From Polyangiaceae bacterium (GTDB lineage: Bacteria; Myxococcota_A; Polyangia; Polyangiales; Polyangiaceae), in NCBI GenBank assembly GCA_025936045.1, contig JAICUB010000021.1, forward strand, positions 1-64,000: 64,000 bases of DNA, in the 5' to 3' direction. Made by a program: the position numbers and the translations under genes. Position 1 is the stretch's first letter; the number at the start of each line of letters is the position of its first letter. The notes beneath the pieces are model-generated. The model had not been told where the DNA came from. It did not search any database and saw only the letters and a list, made by a program, of their open reading frames with translations. Below are positions 54,219 through 62,509 of this stretch, in pieces.

Positions 54219-54530
54219 GGTTCAAGGTCCTTCCTACGAATGGACACCCGAGGGTGACGCAAGGTCATTGAGTCCATGAATGAAGCCGCGCAAGGCGCCG
54301 GAAGGGACCCAAAAAGCCCCTGCGACAGCCCGCCACGCAGGTCGCGTGATGACACGCGTTTCGGGCGCGCGCGCGTGGCAGCGTGACGCTGGCGCGTGGC
54401 GCCTGGGAGCGCCCGGAGGATCCGGCGTCGCACGGTGCTACGACGGCGTTGCGATCGTGCGGGCGTGTCGAAGTGACTCAGCTCGACTTCGAGTGCGGCG
54501 TCCCCGACGCACCCCACCGTAGACGAGCGC
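54219..54530. other. 312-bp upstream region, no gene seen
   Basis: Between the TIGR03118 lipoprotein ATG and the small candidate gene at 54531. The only element that stands out is the Shine-Dalgarno of the lipoprotein gene. Short frames exist on both strands but lack start context or codon bias. It should hold the lipoprotein promoter; I see no clear -35/-10 pair. Confidence 0.4.
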
Positions 54531-54692
54531 TCACTCCGAGATCGTCATCGCGCGCTCGTCACGCGCCGCGGCGAGCGCATGGATGCGTTCGTCGAGCGCC
54601 TCGTCGTGGTCGTCGTGGATCCACTCTGCACGGCGACCATTCAGAAGTTTCGTGGCGCGTTCGATCACGGCCGCGCGCGTGGCGCGGCGCAT
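54531..54692 (-). CDS. possible small protein gene after the octahaem cytochrome
   Basis: A 53-codon frame from ATG 54692 to TGA 54531, with GAGG five bases upstream of the ATG and strong G/C third positions. The product is charged and helical, starting MRRATRAAVIERATKLL with an Asp/Glu/His/Arg-rich tail. It is in the same frame as the octahaem gene, 51 bases beyond its TAG, so it could alternatively be the tail of a longer ancestral cytochrome protein. The family is not recognised. Confidence 0.35.
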   Translation of the reverse strand: MRRATRAAVIERATKLLNGRRAEWIHDDHDEALDERIHALAAARDERAMTISE

Positions 54693-54743
54693 GTCCGCCT
54701 CGGCTTCGAAATCACAGGGAAATTGTACGAAATTCGGCGTGCG

Positions 54744-56477
54744 CTACAGCGCATCGCAGGCCACTTTGCGCACGGCCGCGTACGGGTCGTCCAAGAGCTC
54801 GGCGAGGACGCGCGCTTCCCACGCCCCGTCGGTCGCGAGCTCGGCTTCGTTGCGTCCGAACGCCGCGGCGACGATCGCACGTGTCGCCGCGTCGCCCGAG
54901 AGCAGCTCCTCGACGGCGCGCGCGTTCGTGCCCGCGAGTGCCTGCGCGCGTCGCCGCGCGGCTGCGTCGCTCGCGGGTGGCACAGTTGCTCTCGCTCCGT
55001 ACCACCGTGCGAGCGCGTCCGCGGACCACGCGAGCGTGCGGTCGAGATGGCAGAGATTGCACGCGTTCGGGCGGCCGTTCGTCGCCGTGGCGAGCGGGTC
55101 CGGAACGTCGATGCGGTGCGAGCGAATCGCGCCGAGCAGCGCGTACGACGTGTACGGCATGTGGCAGCCTGTGCACGAGCTGCCGCTCGAGCCTTGGGCA
55201 TGGTGGGTGTGCTCGGCGAGCCGGGCGCCTTCGTTCGCGTGGCAATGCGCGCAGGCGGCGTCGACGCTCGCTCCGCGCCGGAGTTGGTCGTCGGGCTCAC
55301 TGTCGTGCAGAGAGTGGCACGAAATGCATGAAATCCGGTCGTTTCCGTGACCCCTCGTGAAGCAGGCCGAACGCACCATGCCGTTGTATTCGCGACCGCC
55401 GACGCGAATCGTGCCGTCGTTCCAGAAGAGACTCGCGGTGGCGGCGTCGACGGCCGGGCCGTCCGGCGTGTCCGTCGTTTCGGAGGTGAGCAACGTGCGC
55501 GTGGGCTCGAGGGCGTCGCCGGGGCGGAAGTCGTCGAAACCGGAGCGCCACCAGCGGTTCTCGTCGCGCGGGACGAAGTAAGAGTGACACTGGCCGCACA
55601 CCGCGGAGGCGCGCTCGGCGGCAAGCCGTGCGGGGTTCACGATGCTCGCATCCGCGGCGCGGCTCGCGTGGCTCGCGAAGCGCGTCAGGGGTGAATGCTG
55701 TTTGGCGACGTGGGCGCCGCCCGGGCCGTGACACGCTTCGCAGGCGATGCCGAGCTCGACCGCGCTCGAGTCGAAACGATTCGTGGCGTCGTCGAGCCGG
55801 GGTTCGCCGCGCGTTGCGTGGCATTGGATGCAGTTCGAGTTCCAGCGAACGGCGTGCTGTGGAGCGGCGGGAGGCTCCAAAAATGCTTCGCGTCGCGCGA
55901 CGTAACGGTGCGAGTCAATCAAGTAGCTGATGGGCAAGAGGCGAAGCTCGTTGCCGTGCCCATCACCAACCCAAAAAACCTGCTGATGGTGCGAGCCGGT
56001 GGCGAGGAGCACCGGACGGGTGACGAGCGCTGCTTGCGCGGCGATGCGGGCGTCGCCCGTGCGGTTCGCCGCAGCCACGAGCTCGGGATCGGGCAGGCGA
56101 GCGAGCAGGGTGTCGCCGCGTTCGAAGAGCTCGATGGTACGGCCTTCGACGTCGAGCTTCACCCCGTTCCACGGGCCGAGGACGGTCGCGCGCGTTGCGA
56201 CTTGCGTCATCGTGCGGTGAAAGCTGCGATGCCAGCTCGCGTATTCGGAGGGATGGCAGCTCCGGCAGGCGCCGGATCCGACGGAGCCTGACGCGTCGCG
56301 GCGCAAGGCGACGGTTGGCTCCGGGCGGCGGCGCTCGAAGAGCAGCTCGGCCGACATGACGAGGCAGCCGGCGGCGAGGAACGCGGCGGCCCGGGGAAGC
56401 GCGGCGCTGCTTTGGCACGCGTACCAGGCGCTCGCGGCGAGGAGCGCGAGCACGAGCACGATCTCGAGCGTCGCCAT
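54744..56477 (-). CDS. octahaem c-type cytochrome
   Basis: A 577-residue exported or membrane-anchored protein with N-terminal hydrophobic segments (LVLALLAASAWYAC and AAAFLAAGCLVMSAELLF). It has eight CxxCH haem motifs: CRSCH, CIQCH, CEACH, CGQCH, CISCH, CAHCH, CTGCH and CNLCH. After the last haem, a helical C-terminus (AAAFGRNEAELATDGAWEARVLAELLDDPYAAVRKVA) resembles the start of HEAT repeats and stops abruptly, suggesting loss of further repeats. It is probably a periplasmic electron-transfer protein or oxidoreductase; the partner is not encoded next to it. It is divergent from recQ. Confidence 0.87.
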   Translation of the reverse strand: MATLEIVLVLALLAASAWYACQSSAALPRAAAFLAAGCLVMSAELLFERRRPEPTVALRRDASGSVGSGACRSCHPSEYASWHRSFHRTMTQVATRATVLGPWNGVKLDVEGRTIELFERGDTLLARLPDPELVAAANRTGDARIAAQAALVTRPVLLATGSHHQQVFWVGDGHGNELRLLPISYLIDSHRYVARREAFLEPPAAPQHAVRWNSNCIQCHATRGEPRLDDATNRFDSSAVELGIACEACHGPGGAHVAKQHSPLTRFASHASRAADASIVNPARLAAERASAVCGQCHSYFVPRDENRWWRSGFDDFRPGDALEPTRTLLTSETTDTPDGPAVDAATASLFWNDGTIRVGGREYNGMVRSACFTRGHGNDRISCISCHSLHDSEPDDQLRRGASVDAACAHCHANEGARLAEHTHHAQGSSGSSCTGCHMPYTSYALLGAIRSHRIDVPDPLATATNGRPNACNLCHLDRTLAWSADALARWYGARATVPPASDAAARRRAQALAGTNARAVEELLSGDAATRAIVAAAFGRNEAELATDGAWEARVLAELLDDPYAAVRKVACDAL

Positions 56478-56561
56478 GCGGCAAGGACGAGCTTAGTGCA
56501 CGAACCGAGGCCGCGCGTGGCCGGGCTTGCCGCGACGGGCCGGATCGGCGATGCGAGGACC

Positions 56562-58295
56562 GTGACGGAATCCGAGCTCCACGCCCGAGTCGAACGACTC
56601 CGGGAGCGCGTGCTCGCCGCACAGCCGGACGAGCGGCTGGGCCTCGCCGCGGAGCTCGACGCGCTGCGCGGGATTTATCGTAGCAACTCGAGAGCCTTCA
56701 CGACCGAATTGGTCGGCATGCTACGTGGCATCGCCGCCGACCTCGATTCGGCACCGCCTGGGGACGAGCTCGCGCGCGAGCTCAAATCTACCTTTGGTTT
56801 CGACCACTTCCGGCCCGGGCAGCTCGCCATCGTGCGCAGCGTGCTCGCTGGACACGACTGCATCGGCGTGATGCCGACGGGCGCGGGGAAATCGCTGACG
56901 TATCAGCTGCCGGCGCGGCTCTTGGGCGGGCTCACGCTCGTCGTTTCGCCGCTGATCGCGCTCATGAAGGACCAGGTGGACGCGCTCGCCGAAATCGGGC
57001 TGCGTTCGACCTTTTTGAACTCGAGCCTGACGGCGGACGAACGGCGCGAGCGCGTCGCGCGCATTCGCTCGGGAGAGATCGAGATCGTTTACGCCGCGCC
57101 CGAGGGCCTCGAGGCGTCGGCCGGGCGCGTCATCGCGGAGCATGACTTGCGCTTGATTGCCGTGGACGAAGCGCACTGCATCTCGCAGTGGGGCCATGAT
57201 TTTCGTCCGGCGTACCGGAACCTCGCCGGGCTAAAGCAGCGTTTCCCGAAGACTCCCGTGCTCGCGCTCACGGCGACGGCGACGCGTGAAGTGATCGACG
57301 ACATCGGCAAGCAGCTCGGCATGCGCGCGCCGGCGCTCTTTCGCGGCTCCTTCTTGCGTAAGAATTTGCGTCTATTTGCCGTGCGCAAGGACGAGATCGG
57401 CAAGGTGAGCACGCGGGACGCCATCGTCGCGCTGCTCCGCGAGCGGCGCGGCGAGAGTGGCATCGTTGATTGTTTGTCGCGGCGTTCGACCGAGGAGCTC
57501 GCCGAATACCTGCGTTCGGCGGGGATTTCGGCGAAGCACTATCACGCGGGTATGGATCCGGCGGAGCGCTCGAAGGTGCAGGACGAGTTTCGCGCGGGGG
57601 ACGTCGACGTGGTGACGGCGACCATCGCCTTCGGAATGGGCATCGACAAATCGAACGTGCGCTTCGTCGTGCACCGCGATCTGCCGCGCTCGGTCGAAGG
57701 ATATTATCAGGAGATCGGCCGCGCCGGCCGCGACGGGCTCGCGAGCGACTGCGTGCTCTTCTATTCGTGGGCCGACGTCAAAGCGTATGACCGCATGGCC
57801 GAGCAGGGTCAGGACGAAGCGGCGGGTGAGCGGCTGAAAGGTCAGGCGCGCGAGATGTTTCGCCTGGCCGAGGCGGACGGCTGCCGCCACGCGCACGTCG
57901 TCGGTTACTTCGGGGAGAAGGCGCCGGCTTGCGGGACGAGCTGCGACCGCTGCACGGGCGAAGCGATTGCGGAGGGGTTGAAGCACGCCGGCCGCGGCCG
58001 CAAACGGGCCGAACGGCTCGAAAACGGCGAGGAGCCCGTGCGTCGCGCGCCGCCCGTCGTGCCCGCGGGCGCGGAAGGGTTGCTCGCCGAGCTCAAGGCG
58101 CTCCGGAGCCGCCTCGCGAACGAACGCCGCGTGCCGGCGTACGTCGTCTTCAGCGACGCGACGCTCGTCGAAATGGCGGCGCGCCGCCCGACGACGCACG
58201 CGGAAATGCTCACGATTTCCGGCGTGGGTACGACGAAGTTGGAGCGCTACGGGGACGTGTTTTTGGGAGTGGTCGGACGCTACGGCGCCGAGTGA
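56562..58295 (+). CDS. recQ: RecQ-type ATP-dependent DNA helicase
   Basis: A 577-residue 3'-5' helicase of the RecQ family. An N-terminal ~70-residue extension precedes the helicase core FGFDHFRPGQLAIVRS; Walker A is MPTGAGKSLTYQLP, motif II is DEAHCISQWGHDFRP, and motif VI is QEIGRAGRDG. A zinc-binding Cys set (CGTSCDRCTG) follows the core, and a C-terminal HRDC-like domain (TISGVGTTKLERYGDVF) ends the protein. GTG 56562 with GAGG upstream is chosen; the frame is open earlier without coding character. Its role is in recombination and fork repair. Confidence 0.92.
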   Translation: MTESELHARVERLRERVLAAQPDERLGLAAELDALRGIYRSNSRAFTTELVGMLRGIAADLDSAPPGDELARELKSTFGFDHFRPGQLAIVRSVLAGHDCIGVMPTGAGKSLTYQLPARLLGGLTLVVSPLIALMKDQVDALAEIGLRSTFLNSSLTADERRERVARIRSGEIEIVYAAPEGLEASAGRVIAEHDLRLIAVDEAHCISQWGHDFRPAYRNLAGLKQRFPKTPVLALTATATREVIDDIGKQLGMRAPALFRGSFLRKNLRLFAVRKDEIGKVSTRDAIVALLRERRGESGIVDCLSRRSTEELAEYLRSAGISAKHYHAGMDPAERSKVQDEFRAGDVDVVTATIAFGMGIDKSNVRFVVHRDLPRSVEGYYQEIGRAGRDGLASDCVLFYSWADVKAYDRMAEQGQDEAAGERLKGQAREMFRLAEADGCRHAHVVGYFGEKAPACGTSCDRCTGEAIAEGLKHAGRGRKRAERLENGEEPVRRAPPVVPAGAEGLLAELKALRSRLANERRVPAYVVFSDATLVEMAARRPTTHAEMLTISGVGTTKLERYGDVFLGVVGRYGAE

Positions 58296-58312
58296 AGCGC
58301 CGGCCGTGAGGC

Positions 58313-58741
58313 TCAGCCGTTCGCCGAGCCCACGAGCGCCGCGAGCAGGTTCGGATTCTCGCGCCGTCCCGGTCGATAGCGCGGCGGGGCGGGGAGCATG
58401 TGTTTGAGCGCGCGCTCGAGCATGAAGCGGTTCAGGCCGCTGAGCCCGTCGAGCTCGAGCGCGACGCCGCGCGTGTATTCGCCCGGGCGACGGCCGTGGA
58501 GGATGCGTGTCACGAGCGCTTCGGTGTCGACCCAGTGCAGCGAGTTCGGCAGCTGAAAGGAGAGAATGACGCGCTCGCCCGTGAGGATCGGGTCGGCGGG
58601 CATCACGAGGGCACCCGTGGCCGAGAGGTCGACGACCTGGTCGGCGATGAGCTTGAAGTCCCGCTCCCGGATGACCTGGCAGGTTTGGCGTAGGAGGCGG
58701 CGCGGCATGCGGTGGTGGGTGCGGGGAGTCGTTCGCGGCAT
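58313..58741 (-). CDS. PilZ domain protein
   Basis: A 142-residue protein with one PilZ-type beta-barrel: an Arg-rich N-terminus (RTHHRMPRRLLRQ), DLSATGALVMPADPIL for the DxSxxG element, and LSFQLPNSLHWVDTEALVTRI, then GVALELDGLSGLNRF. Such domains bind cyclic di-GMP through the RxxxR and DxSxxG motifs; the first is loose here (RRLLRQ). ATG 58741 with GGAG upstream is chosen over a longer frame. It converges on recQ. Confidence 0.85.
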   Translation of the reverse strand: MPRTTPRTHHRMPRRLLRQTCQVIRERDFKLIADQVVDLSATGALVMPADPILTGERVILSFQLPNSLHWVDTEALVTRILHGRRPGEYTRGVALELDGLSGLNRFMLERALKHMLPAPPRYRPGRRENPNLLAALVGSANG

Positions 58742-58913
58742 GGGGTCTCCTTCGGTGCCAAAATCGTACGGTTCTCGGCACCGGTTGGGCCAAATTCGCG
58801 ACGTCCGCCGAGCTCGCGCAGCCATGCCCACACGAGCTCCGCCGCACCCCGAAATCAACGTTACACCGCGAAGTTCGTCTCAAGTCGGGGCGGCTCGCGC
58901 CGTTTAGCTCAGG

Positions 58914-60278
58914 GTGACTCGTCGCCTTCTGTCGTCGCTCTCCTTCGGTTTCACTCTGGCTGGTCTCGCGGGTGGGGGCTCCGCGGCAGCCGGTACGCCT
59001 CCAGCGCTTCTTCATCCCACGCTCGTGCTCGGTGCGGCCGTGCCGATTCCAGCGGGGTTCAAAGCCGGCGAGAGCGGCGCCGAATGGGCGCTCCCGGGTG
59101 GAGGGCACGTGACTGCCGACGCCGGCGCGGAGCTGCGCGTGCTCGGCGTTCCGCAAGAGCTCGCTCTGGGCGCGCGCCGCCAGGTCAAAAGCTTCACGGT
59201 GCTGCTCACGTCGGGCGTGGTGCGCTTGAGTGTGCCCGCGAGCGGCGAGACGGCCGTTCTCGTCTCGGCGCCGCACAAAACGTCGGTCATCGTCGCGGGC
59301 GGGGAGGCGAGCGTCTCCGCCGGCCAGCGCGTCGCGGTCGCGAACGCCGACGGCACGACCTCCGTCGCGTTCGAGGGCTCGCGCTTTCACGCGCTCGCGT
59401 CCGGCTACGTCGAGACTCCCGGCATGCCGAAGCACCCGCTGCCCGGCTCGCCGGCGCTCGCTCCTGGCCCCTCGGTGTTGTTTTCTTACGGCGATCCCGC
59501 CGCGCTCCAGCCGCTCCGCTGGGACGCGGTGCCCGGCGCCCGCGCCTATCGCGTCGACGTGCGCGACGCGAGCGGGCACACGGTGGCACACACCGAGCTC
59601 GAGGCGACGTCCTTGCGTCCCGGTTTCGCGCAGCTCGAGCCCGGCGCGTACTCGATTCGCCTCGCCGCGGTCGACGCCGCCGGCTTCGAGAGCGCACACC
59701 CCGTGACGCGCCCGCTCTCGGTGCTCGGCATGACCTTGCCGGCCGGCGTCTCGCTGGATCCCTCCGGCGTCGTGCGTTACTCGCCGGGCGGAGCAGCCGT
59801 CGGCCTCGAGCATTCGGACGCGGTCGAGATGAGCTTCGGCAATTCGGAGGCGTTCGCGCCCGCGCCCCCCGCGCTCGGCTTGTTTCGCACGCAGCCCTTC
59901 GTGGTGCGCTTCCGCGCGCCCGGTGACGGCGCCGCGCAGGAGCTCTGGTTTTCGCCGCGCACGACGCACGCGACGATCGCGTTCGGTCCCCGCGCGCCGA
60001 GCTGGCCGGGCAAGGCGCTCGAGATCGACGTACACGTCGAGGGCGCGAGCGCGCCGAGCGAATGGGCCGAAGCCGAGCCGAGGGTGACGGTGGGCGTCGA
60101 GCCCGTCGCGGTGAAGTTCACGCGCGACGGCGCGCGCATGCACGGCGTGCTGCCGGCTCCGCGCGGCAAGGGTCCGTGGGTCGTGCGCGTCGAGGTGAAG
60201 GACAAGAGCGGCGTTTCGCTCGGCCGCGACTTCGTCGAAATCGCCGCGAGCGACGCAAAGCAGCCGGGTGGTTCGTGA
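58914..60278 (+). CDS. FecR-domain-like periplasmic protein
   Basis: A 454-residue protein with a signal sequence (RRLLSSLSFGFTLAGLAGGGSAAA). A FecR-like beta domain follows (GHVTADAGAELRVLGVPQELAL, FTVLLTSGVVRLSVPAS, SVIVAGGEASVSAGQRVAV), then beta-sandwich regions with WDAVPGARAYRVDVRD, which resembles fibronectin-like modules common in myxobacterial envelope proteins. The start is GTG 58914. Its TGA overlaps the ATG of a PilZ gene (TGATG), so the two are coupled. No TonB receptor or sigma factor is adjacent, so a classical FecR role is unlikely. Confidence 0.78.
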   Translation: MTRRLLSSLSFGFTLAGLAGGGSAAAGTPPALLHPTLVLGAAVPIPAGFKAGESGAEWALPGGGHVTADAGAELRVLGVPQELALGARRQVKSFTVLLTSGVVRLSVPASGETAVLVSAPHKTSVIVAGGEASVSAGQRVAVANADGTTSVAFEGSRFHALASGYVETPGMPKHPLPGSPALAPGPSVLFSYGDPAALQPLRWDAVPGARAYRVDVRDASGHTVAHTELEATSLRPGFAQLEPGAYSIRLAAVDAAGFESAHPVTRPLSVLGMTLPAGVSLDPSGVVRYSPGGAAVGLEHSDAVEMSFGNSEAFAPAPPALGLFRTQPFVVRFRAPGDGAAQELWFSPRTTHATIAFGPRAPSWPGKALEIDVHVEGASAPSEWAEAEPRVTVGVEPVAVKFTRDGARMHGVLPAPRGKGPWVVRVEVKDKSGVSLGRDFVEIAASDAKQPGGS

Positions 60279-60688
60279 TGTCGACGGACGACCGTAACGC
60301 GCTCGAGCCGATGGGGCTCTCGAGGCCACGCCGCCCCGCGCCGCGTCTGGGCGAGCGGCGTGATCGCGTGCGCTGCGAGGTGCGTATCGACATCGACGTC
60401 GAGGGCGAAGCCGGCCCGATCGCCTGCGTCACGCGCAATCTGTCCGAGATGGGCGCGTTCCTCGTGACGGAGCTCGAGCGCCCGCTCGGCAGCCTGCTCA
60501 CGTTGAGCCTGCATCTCGATGCAGACGGCGCGCCGATTCGCTGCACGGGCGAGGTGCGTTGGGTGCGGCGTAGCAACGGCTCGGGCGACGCGCCGAACGG
60601 TTTCGGTGTTCGCTTGGTTCGGCTCGACCCCGAGCTCAAGCGCCGCATCCAACTGCTGCTCCTGGAGCTCGCGCCGCTCGACGAGTGA
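60278..60688 (+). CDS. PilZ domain protein
   Basis: A 136-residue PilZ protein: GERRDRVRCEVRIDIDVEG gives the RxxxR motif, and TRNLSEMGAFLVTELERPLGSLLTLSL the (D/N)xSxxG element, with Asn in place of Asp. GEVRWVRR and GFGVRLVRLDPELKRRI complete the barrel. It is probably a cyclic di-GMP effector. It is translated from an ATG overlapping the stop of the FecR-like gene, which suggests a joint envelope or motility function (inference). It converges on the next lipoprotein gene. Confidence 0.88.
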   Translation: MSTDDRNALEPMGLSRPRRPAPRLGERRDRVRCEVRIDIDVEGEAGPIACVTRNLSEMGAFLVTELERPLGSLLTLSLHLDADGAPIRCTGEVRWVRRSNGSGDAPNGFGVRLVRLDPELKRRIQLLLLELAPLDE

Positions 60689-60718
60689 GCGGCGCGGTGC
60701 GGCGAGCGCGGCGGCGGG

Positions 60719-61414
60719 TTACTGCGCCTTGTCGCTGCTCATGATGCCGATCTTCGCTTCGTAGACCATGCGGCCGTAAGTCGGGTCTTTGAGCGCGATC
60801 TCGAACTCGTTCGGGACGTCGATCTTCACTTCACCCGGGACCTTTCCGGGCTGCTTGCCGGTGTCCTTGCCCTTCGGCTTGATCACGACCGAGGTCGCGC
60901 TGTCGTCGCCGAAGTCGATGTGGATGTTGTGGAGGATGGTGATGGTCGAGCCTTTGCGGCGGAGCGTCACCCAGGTCCACTCGCCGTCCTTGTCCTTCTT
61001 GAACTGCATGCCGTCGGCTTGGAACTTGCCGCTCTCCTTCTTCATGCAGAGCGCCATCTTCTTCGCGTCGTCACCCGCTTGAGCCGTACAGGTTTTTTCG
61101 GCCTTCTCCTTCGGCTCGGAGTCGTTGAAGTTGAACATGAAGGTCACCTCCGGCGCGGTGATGATGTCCTTCGCCGTGCGCTTCACCTCGGGGCCGCTCG
61201 ACTCGGCGGGCTTCGCGTCCGACTTGGTTTCGGCTTTGGGGGGCTCGTCCTTCTTCGGCTCGCCGGCGCTCGCGTCGTCCTTCTTCGCGTTCTCGGCGGG
61301 CGGCGTGCTCTTCTCGGCGGCCGGTTCTTCCGCCTTGGGCTGCGAGCCGCCACAAGCCGGAAGCGCGAGAGCGGAAAGACCGATGAGCGAGACTACGAGC
61401 GAGTGCATGCGCAT
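60719..61414 (-). CDS. charged lipoprotein, unknown function
   Basis: A 231-residue exported protein: signal MRMHSLVVSLIGLSALALPAC with lipobox, a long Lys/Glu/Pro/Ala-rich spacer (~25-85), then a small domain with FMFNFNDSEPKEKAEKTC, WTWVTLRRKGSTITILHNIHIDFG and VPNEFEIALKDPTYGRMVYEAK. The family is not recognised. ATG 61414 follows GGAGG, which lies in a hairpin and overlaps the TAA of the preceding hydrolase gene, so its translation is probably coupled to that gene. Confidence 0.75.
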   Translation of the reverse strand: MRMHSLVVSLIGLSALALPACGGSQPKAEEPAAEKSTPPAENAKKDDASAGEPKKDEPPKAETKSDAKPAESSGPEVKRTAKDIITAPEVTFMFNFNDSEPKEKAEKTCTAQAGDDAKKMALCMKKESGKFQADGMQFKKDKDGEWTWVTLRRKGSTITILHNIHIDFGDDSATSVVIKPKGKDTGKQPGKVPGEVKIDVPNEFEIALKDPTYGRMVYEAKIGIMSSDKAQ

Positions 61415-61420
61415 GAATTC

Positions 61421-61452
61421 GTTACCTCCAGGAGTCGGCCTCCGCAGGTAAC
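61421..61452 (-). promoter_or_regulatory. hairpin holding the Shine-Dalgarno and the upstream stop codon
   Basis: On the minus strand GTTACCT pairs with AGGTAAC (7 bp), and inside it GGAG pairs with CTCC. The GGAGG of the lipoprotein gene and the TAA of the hydrolase gene are in the 3' arm, seven bases before the ATG. A ribosome finishing the hydrolase would open the hairpin, so coupling is a natural reading. Confidence 0.45.
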
Positions 61453-62297
61453 ACGCCCGTTTGAGCGCGGGAACCCCGAGCCATACCGGTCTGCAGAGCC
61501 GCCCGAAGCACGGGTGCGAACGCGCGCGGGCGAAGCACGTAACCGTCGTGGCCGCCGGGGAACGCGAGCGGCTGGCGCCCGAGCTTCAGTCCCAGCGCTC
61601 GCGCGCACTCCGCGGGATAAAACGCCTCCGAAGACGAGCCGAACGCAGGCACCACGCGGCTCGCGTGGCGTGTGAGCGCCAGCAGATCGAGGCGATACGT
61701 AGCGAGCGCGCGCGCCTCTTGGCTCATGAGAAAGCCCGTGTCGCGGCTCTGCGCGCGGCAGGATTCGGGAGTGGTCACGTCGTCTTCGCGATCTTCGCGA
61801 TCGACGCCCATGCCCGCGAGTACGTGGCGAAACGCCGCGCGCGGCCCTGCGCGCAGAGCGAGCTCGAACGCTTCGCGCCGCAGTCGTTCGAGCTCCACGC
61901 GTCCTTCGGCCGACAGGAGCTCCGGAGCCGGCGGCTCGTGCGCGACGAGGAGCGCGACGCGGCTCGGTGCGCGGCTCAGGAGCTCGAGGCCGATCAGCGC
62001 GCCGAGGCTCGACCCGAACACGAGCGCTTGGGGCGCCCCGATTTCGTCGAGCAGTGCGAGCGCATCCTTGGCGTGCTGCTCGATGCTGAGCGGTGCTTTG
62101 GGATCCTCGAGCGGGCTCCGCAAGAGCCCGCGCCGGTCGTAGCTCACGATCGTGTGCTCCGACTCGAGGACGTCGGCGATGCCGTCCGTTGCGTCCGCCG
62201 TGCCTCCTCCGCCCTGCAAGACGAGCAGCACGGAACCCGCGCCCCGCACCTTGTAGCAGACACGCGCTCCTGGAACGCTGAGTGTTCCGTAAGTCAT
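61422..62297 (-). CDS. alpha/beta hydrolase
   Basis: A 291-residue alpha/beta-hydrolase fold enzyme. The oxyanion loop is in LVLQGGGG, the nucleophile Ser in the elbow VFGSSLGALIG, and the catalytic His probably in FPGGHDGYVLRP. IVSYDRRGLLRSP is the usual strand 4 segment. It is a cytoplasmic esterase, lipase or similar; the substrate is unknown. ATG 62297 has AGGGG upstream and gives a family-like start (MTYGTLSVPGARVCYK). It precedes the charged lipoprotein with overlapping translational signals. Confidence 0.88.
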   Translation of the reverse strand: MTYGTLSVPGARVCYKVRGAGSVLLVLQGGGGTADATDGIADVLESEHTIVSYDRRGLLRSPLEDPKAPLSIEQHAKDALALLDEIGAPQALVFGSSLGALIGLELLSRAPSRVALLVAHEPPAPELLSAEGRVELERLRREAFELALRAGPRAAFRHVLAGMGVDREDREDDVTTPESCRAQSRDTGFLMSQEARALATYRLDLLALTRHASRVVPAFGSSSEAFYPAECARALGLKLGRQPLAFPGGHDGYVLRPRAFAPVLRAALQTGMARGSRAQTGVLPAEADSWR

Positions 62298-62485
62298 ATT
62301 CGGCCCCTCTCGTGACTCGCTTGGCTGGTCATGCGCCGCGAGCGCGACCGCGCGGCCGCTCGTACTCACGGAGGACGCCCATAGGACTTTATTTAGGACG
62401 CAGCTGGCAATCGGTTTTTTGTCGGCCGAATCCCACGCCCTCACGCAGGTGTGAGTCGCTGTGAAATAACTTTGAATGGCGACGG

Positions 62486-62509
62486 CGTTCGGGCGGCGGA
62501 GCCCGAGCG
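62486..62509 (-). terminator. hairpin directly after the RNase HI gene
   Basis: TCGGGC pairs with GCCCGA around a 6-base loop, starting four bases after the rnhA TGA on the minus strand. No T-run follows. Structure and position fit a terminator. The rest of the 212-base gap down to the hydrolase ATG shows no gene. Confidence 0.35.

Noticed and set aside
57372..60329. A 985-codon open frame on the minus strand antisense to recQ, PilZ and the FecR-like gene
   Set aside because: It is Arg/His/Ala-rich with no recognisable domain. It covers four convincing genes, and such frames arise by chance opposite high-GC coding DNA.
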